From JANYJJ01 sp038241115 (lineage in GTDB: Bacteria > Pseudomonadota > Gammaproteobacteria > Burkholderiales > Burkholderiaceae_C): 12,297 nucleotides of DNA. Location: NCBI GenBank assembly GCA_038241115.1, contig JBBRGA010000103.1:1-12297 (forward strand). Reading direction: 5' to 3'. Shown piece by piece: positions 6,491-12,297 of this stretch. The notes below the pieces were generated by a model, which saw nothing but the letters and a program-made list of their open reading frames with translations, had not been told where the DNA came from and did no database searches. The translations under genes and the position numbers were made by a program. Position 1 is the stretch's first letter. Each line of letters begins with the position of its first letter.

Positions 6491-7288
6491 TCAAGCCGTC
6501 GTGTAGTTCAGCGACAAACGACCGCCGTCGACGTAGACGATTTCGCCCGTCATGTAGCTCGACGCGCTGCTGACCAAAAACGCCACCACATCGGCAATTT
6601 CAGCGGGCTCACCCAAACGCCGCATCGGCGTGCGGCTCATGATGCGCTCGCGCGCAGCGTCGCTGGTGAGCACTGCTTTTTGGGCCAACTCGGTGGCGAT
6701 GGTGCCAGGCGCCACCGCGTTCACGCGGATGTGGTGGTCGGCCAGGGCCAGAGCCATCACGCGTGTCAATTGGTTGACGCCGCCCTTGCTGGCGTTGTAG
6801 CTGGCGATGCTGGGAATGGCCAGCACCGCGTTGACCGAGCTCATGTTGACGATGCTGCCGCCTCCCGTTTGCGACATGGCCCGCGCGACTGCCTGACCCA
6901 CCAAAAACGCGCCCTTCAAGTTCACGTTGATCACCGCGTCCCAATCGGCTTCGCTGATGTCCAAAAAGTCGGCCGCTTTGAAGATGCCGGCGTTGTTGAC
7001 AAGTGCGTCGACGTGGCCGAAGCGGTTCAGCGTGTGCGCCAACGCGGCATCGACATCGGCCTTCAAGGCCACGTTGCAATGCACGTATAAAGCGCGTGCG
7101 CCACGGTCGAGCAGTCGCTCGGTCAAGGCCTCACCTCGCTGGTTGTCCACATCCCACAAAGCCACCGCCGCGCCGTCTTGGCAAAGGCGTTCAACGCATG
7201 CCGCACCGATGCCTTGGGACGCTCCGGTCACCACTGCCACGCGGCCTTGCAATTTGAAATCGACGGTGGGTGAAGCGGTGTGGCTCAT
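6491..7288 (-). CDS. SDR family NAD(P)-dependent oxidoreductase
   Basis: 265 residues from ATG 7288 (MSHTASPTVDFKLQGRVAVV); the frame stays open to 7369, but that extra stretch has no SDR similarity. It is a classical short-chain dehydrogenase: TGASQGIG cofactor loop at 21-28, D46 at the end of the second strand (suggesting NAD rather than NADP), NNAG at 98-101, and the catalytic set N123, S151, Y164 and K168 (YNASK). PGTIATEL and a C-terminal MTGEIVYVDGGR complete the fold. It resembles FabG-like or sugar/alcohol dehydrogenase relatives; the substrate cannot be read from sequence. It is divergent from the lipoprotein gene across 121 bases, where I see an ATTTAAAT palindrome (7372-7379) but no clear promoter. 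Confidence 0.92.
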   Translation of the reverse strand: MSHTASPTVDFKLQGRVAVVTGASQGIGAACVERLCQDGAAVALWDVDNQRGEALTERLLDRGARALYVHCNVALKADVDAALAHTLNRFGHVDALVNNAGIFKAADFLDISEADWDAVINVNLKGAFLVGQAVARAMSQTGGGSIVNMSSVNAVLAIPSIASYNASKGGVNQLTRVMALALADHHIRVNAVAPGTIATELAQKAVLTSDAARERIMSRTPMRRLGEPAEIADVVAFLVSSASSYMTGEIVYVDGGRLSLNYTTA

Positions 7289-7409
7289 GCGATCTGCGGG
7301 GTCGTTTGATACGGCAAAGTGTAGTGAAGTGGCCGCGCAAAAGCCCTGCCGTCGCATGCCAGCAGCCAAGGCATTTAAATTGAAGCTTGTCTACTTCGAG
7401 GGAACAAAT

Positions 7410-7964
7410 ATGAAGTCGCATTTTGTAAAGTTGGGCCGCCTCGCAGCAGGTCTGAGGCCAGTGTCGAGGTCGGTGTATGGGCCGGCTTTGGGGACAGCGC
7501 TTGGGTCAATTTTCTTGCTCAGCGCCTGTGCGTCGTTCACCCCCGGCCGCCTGGCTGCAGGCACGCCGCTGACTGAAGCAGTGCGCACTTTGGGTCCGGC
7601 CAGTTTCGAGTACGCCTTGCCCAATTCGTCCAAGCGCCTGGAGTACGCCGGTGGCACCTACGGCAAGCAAACCTGGATGCTCGACTTCAACGCCGCAGGC
7701 ACGCTGACTGCCAGCACTCAGGTGCTAACCGAGACGCGCTTCAACCAGGTGCTGGCCGGCATGTCGCAAGACGACGTGTTGCAGCGTCTTGGCCACCCGT
7801 CCGAGCAATCAGTGCTGGCACTTCAAAAGCAAACCGTCTGGTCATACCGCTTTGAAGGACCGTTTTGCGTGTGGTTTCAAGTAGGGATCGGCGCGGACGG
7901 CCGAGTGGTCGACACCGGCTATTTGCCCGACCCGGTCTGCGAACCGCAAGGATTCGGAAACTAG
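7410..7964 (+). CDS. BamE-like outer-membrane lipoprotein with two repeats
   Basis: 184-residue precursor from ATG 7410, supported by GAGGGA (7398-7403) six bases upstream. A hydrophobic stretch (28-37) ends in the lipobox LLSAC, so C40 would be lipidated and the mature protein would be about 145 residues. The mature part appears duplicated: 'GTPLTEAVRTLGPASF ... YGKQTWMLDFNAAGTL' (51-99) and 'GMSQDDVLQRLGHPSEQ ... TVWSYRF ... GIGADGRV' (117-166). Each unit has a G-x-x-x-x-x-V-x-x-x-LG-x-P-like helix start and later strands, as in SmpA/BamE (OmlA) domains. It is probably a relative and not the main BamE, whose domain is single. The signal peptide N-region is long. The stop is 9 bases before the ArsC-like gene, so the two are likely an operon. 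Confidence 0.75.
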   Translation: MKSHFVKLGRLAAGLRPVSRSVYGPALGTALGSIFLLSACASFTPGRLAAGTPLTEAVRTLGPASFEYALPNSSKRLEYAGGTYGKQTWMLDFNAAGTLTASTQVLTETRFNQVLAGMSQDDVLQRLGHPSEQSVLALQKQTVWSYRFEGPFCVWFQVGIGADGRVVDTGYLPDPVCEPQGFGN

Positions 7965-7973
7965 GCGGGGTCG

Positions 7974-8345
7974 ATGCGCATTACCTTGTACGGCATCCCC
8001 AACTGCGACACCGTCAAAAACGCGCGGGCGTTTCTCAAAACGCATGGCGCAGTTTGTGAATTTGTCGATTTCAAGAAACACGGCGTGCCCGCCGGCAAGC
8101 TTCAGGCCTGGATCGCAGCTCTGGGATGGGAGCGGTTGCTGAATCGCCAAGGCAGCACTTGGCGGTCGTTGGACGAAGTTGTGAAAACCTCGGTGAACGA
8201 CGCTGCCTCGGCTACTGCGGTCATGACCGTCCACCCAAGTTGCATCAAGCGGCCCGTGGTCGAGTGGGGCGTTGAGTCGGGCGGCAGGAAAGTCACCGTC
8301 GGGTACACCGAGGCGAAGTTTCGTGAATTGCTGGTCCGTCCTTGA
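7974..8345 (+). CDS. ArsC/YffB-family thiol reductase
   Basis: 123-residue protein with the thioredoxin-like ArsC fold: MRITLYGIPNCDTVKNA with C11 as the single active-site cysteine of the CxxT type, then NRQGSTWR at 57-64 and PSCIKRPVV (R93) near the C-terminus. This pattern matches the Spx/MgsR/YffB branch more than true arsenate reductases; E. coli YffB is proposed to be a glutathione-dependent thiol reductase. No arsenic resistance genes are nearby, so an arsenate role is not supported. ATG 7974 is preceded by AGGCGGGG (7963-7970), overlapping the upstream stop codon, which suggests translational coupling with the lipoprotein gene. It converges with acnA across 25 bases. Confidence 0.9.
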   Translation: MRITLYGIPNCDTVKNARAFLKTHGAVCEFVDFKKHGVPAGKLQAWIAALGWERLLNRQGSTWRSLDEVVKTSVNDAASATAVMTVHPSCIKRPVVEWGVESGGRKVTVGYTEAKFRELLVRP

Positions 8346-8370
8346 CTCACAAACGAGTCGGCGAACCCAG

Positions 8371-8374
<4 letters not shown>
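8342..8374. terminator. Inverted repeats between convergent arsC-like gene and acnA
   Basis: GACTC (8344-8348) pairs with GAGTC (8355-8359), and alternatively TTGACT (8342-8347) pairs with AGTCAA (8369-8374). The repeats overlap both stop codons. There is no T tract, so a role as a weak two-way terminator is only possible. Confidence 0.2.
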
Positions 8375-11340
<2,966 letters not shown>

Positions 11341-11390
11341 TGACCTCGCAGCCTACGCCACCCAGAAGGCTTGTCTGTGCGTCAACAAAC

Positions 11391-12297
11391 TTAGCCGTGG
11401 CTGGCTTCAAAATCTTGCAGGTACGCAACCAATGCTTGCACGCCCTCCAGCGGCATGGCGTTGTAGATGGAGGCGCGCATGCCGCCAACGATGCGGTGGC
11501 CTTTGAGCTGAAACATGCCGCGCGCCTGCGCCCCTCTCAGAAACGCTTCGTCCAGTGACGGGTCTTTCAAAAAGAAGGGCACGTTCATGAGCGAACGGTC
11601 TTCAACCGCCACCGGGTTTGAGAACAAATCGCTGGCATCCAAACAGCTGTAAAGCAGCTTGGCTTTCGCGCGGTTGCGGGCTTCCATCGCGCTCAAGCCG
11701 CCTTGCGCTTTGAGCCACTGAAACACCAGGCCGGCGATATAGATGCCGTAGGTCGGCGGTGTGTTCAGCATGGAATCAGCGGCGGCTTGCTGGGTGTAGT
11801 CAAAAGCCTGCGGCGTGATGGGCAGGGCGCGGCCCAACAGGTCATCGCGCACGATGACGATGGTCAAGCCGGCGGGGCCGATGTTTTTTTGCGCACCGCC
11901 GTAAATCAAGCCGTAATCGCTGACGTTGACCGGACGCGACAAGATGCTGGACGACATGTCGGCCACCAGCGGCACGCCGGCGGTGTCGGGCATCCAGTGG
12001 TACTCCACGCCGCCGATGGTTTCGTTGCAGCAAATGTGGACATAGGCGGCGCTGGGGTCGAGCCGCCAGGTGTTGAATTTCGGGATGCGCGTGAAGCCGC
12101 TGGCCTCGGAACTGGCGGCCACATTCACGGCGGCGTACTTGCGCGCTTCTTTGATCGAGCGCGTGCTCCATTCGCCAGTGTTGATGAAGTCGATGCTGGT
12201 TTTGGCGCCCAGCAAGTTCATCGGCACGATGGCGTTCTCGCCCATGCCGCCGCCTTGTAAGAACAGCACCTTGTAGTTTTCAGGTATGTCCAGCAGT
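11391..12297 (-). CDS. serC: Phosphoserine aminotransferase, 5' end outside the window
   Basis: The frame is open to the window edge. The visible 301 residues begin LLDIPENYKVLFLQGGGMG and end at TAA 11391-11393, so about the first 60-70 residues are missing. PLP-dependent class V aminotransferase converting 3-phosphohydroxypyruvate and glutamate to phosphoserine; it also serves pyridoxal phosphate synthesis in many proteobacteria. Markers are the GGG substrate/PLP loop, NTGEWS, HICCNETIGGVEY, VADMSSSILSRPV, the PLP lysine in YGGAQKNIGPAG (codon 11886-11888), and FQLKGHRIVGGMRASIYNAMP at the end, which binds the phosphate-bearing substrate. An internal GTG at 12267-12269 is not the real start. 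acnA follows after 50 bases with no strong terminator between, so read-through into acnA is possible. Confidence 0.95.
   Translation of the reverse strand, partial: LLDIPENYKVLFLQGGGMGENAIVPMNLLGAKTSIDFINTGEWSTRSIKEARKYAAVNVAASSEASGFTRIPKFNTWRLDPSAAYVHICCNETIGGVEYHWMPDTAGVPLVADMSSSILSRPVNVSDYGLIYGGAQKNIGPAGLTIVIVRDDLLGRALPITPQAFDYTQQAAADSMLNTPPTYGIYIAGLVFQWLKAQGGLSAMEARNRAKAKLLYSCLDASDLFSNPVAVEDRSLMNVPFFLKDPSLDEAFLRGAQARGMFQLKGHRIVGGMRASIYNAMPLEGVQALVAYLQDFEASHG

Noticed and set aside
7289..7369. Longer SDR start (27 extra residues)
   Set aside because: The added residues lack similarity to SDR N-termini, and ATG 7288 places the TGASQGIG loop at the usual distance from the start.
6927..7409. 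Upstream extension of the lipoprotein frame
   Set aside because: It overlaps the SDR gene antisense. The strong GAGGGA site before ATG 7410 and the following signal peptide with lipobox define the start.
7974..8345. Arsenate reductase of an arsenic resistance operon
   Set aside because: The sequence fits the YffB/Spx branch better, and there is no arsR, arsB or acr3 neighbour.

Overview
The window reads as an ordinary chromosomal segment of a GC-rich betaproteobacterium, most likely in the order Burkholderiales and plausibly the family Comamonadaceae. This is inferred from protein style: a long AcnA with an extra Ala/Pro-rich linker, an Entner-Doudoroff edd-eda pair, a signal-bearing histidine phosphatase and a two-repeat BamE-like lipoprotein. 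There are no transposases, integrases, phage genes, CRISPR arrays, tRNAs or rRNAs. No gene looks broken; the genes at both window edges are cut only by the window.

Layout. 1-177 (+) is the tail of a MobA/MocA-like nucleotidyltransferase. 210-1949 (-) holds three genes read right to left: ChaC-type gamma-glutamylcyclotransferase, PsiE-like membrane protein, exported histidine phosphatase. 1991-2521 (+) is a membrane-anchored OmpA-domain protein divergent from chaC. 2644-5303 (+) is edd and eda, the two enzymes that turn 6-phosphogluconate into pyruvate and glyceraldehyde 3-phosphate. edd is preceded by a good sigma70-type promoter whose spacer contains a palindrome resembling a HexR operator. 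5331-7288 (-) holds glyoxalase I (gloA), a PaaI-type hotdog thioesterase and an SDR oxidoreductase. 7410-8345 (+) is a BamE-like lipoprotein followed after 9 bases by an ArsC/YffB-like thiol reductase. 8371-12297 (-) is acnA, preceded on the same strand by serC, whose 5' end lies outside the window.

Function. The core is central carbon metabolism (edd, eda, acnA, serC). Several accessory enzymes belong to glutathione-linked families: ChaC degrades glutathione, GloA uses the glutathione hemithioacetal of methylglyoxal, and YffB-like proteins are thought to be glutathione-dependent reductases. Edd and AcnA are both [4Fe-4S] dehydratases.

I do not see a clearly new biological system. The most notable non-coding or low-complexity signals are the edd promoter/operator and a set of short tandem repeats at gene ends: a 6-bp repeat in the psiE leader, in-frame 12-bp repeats at the 5' ends of edd and acnA, and a 13-bp triplication over the edd stop codon. 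There is also an acnA linker about 55 residues longer than in E. coli AcnA.
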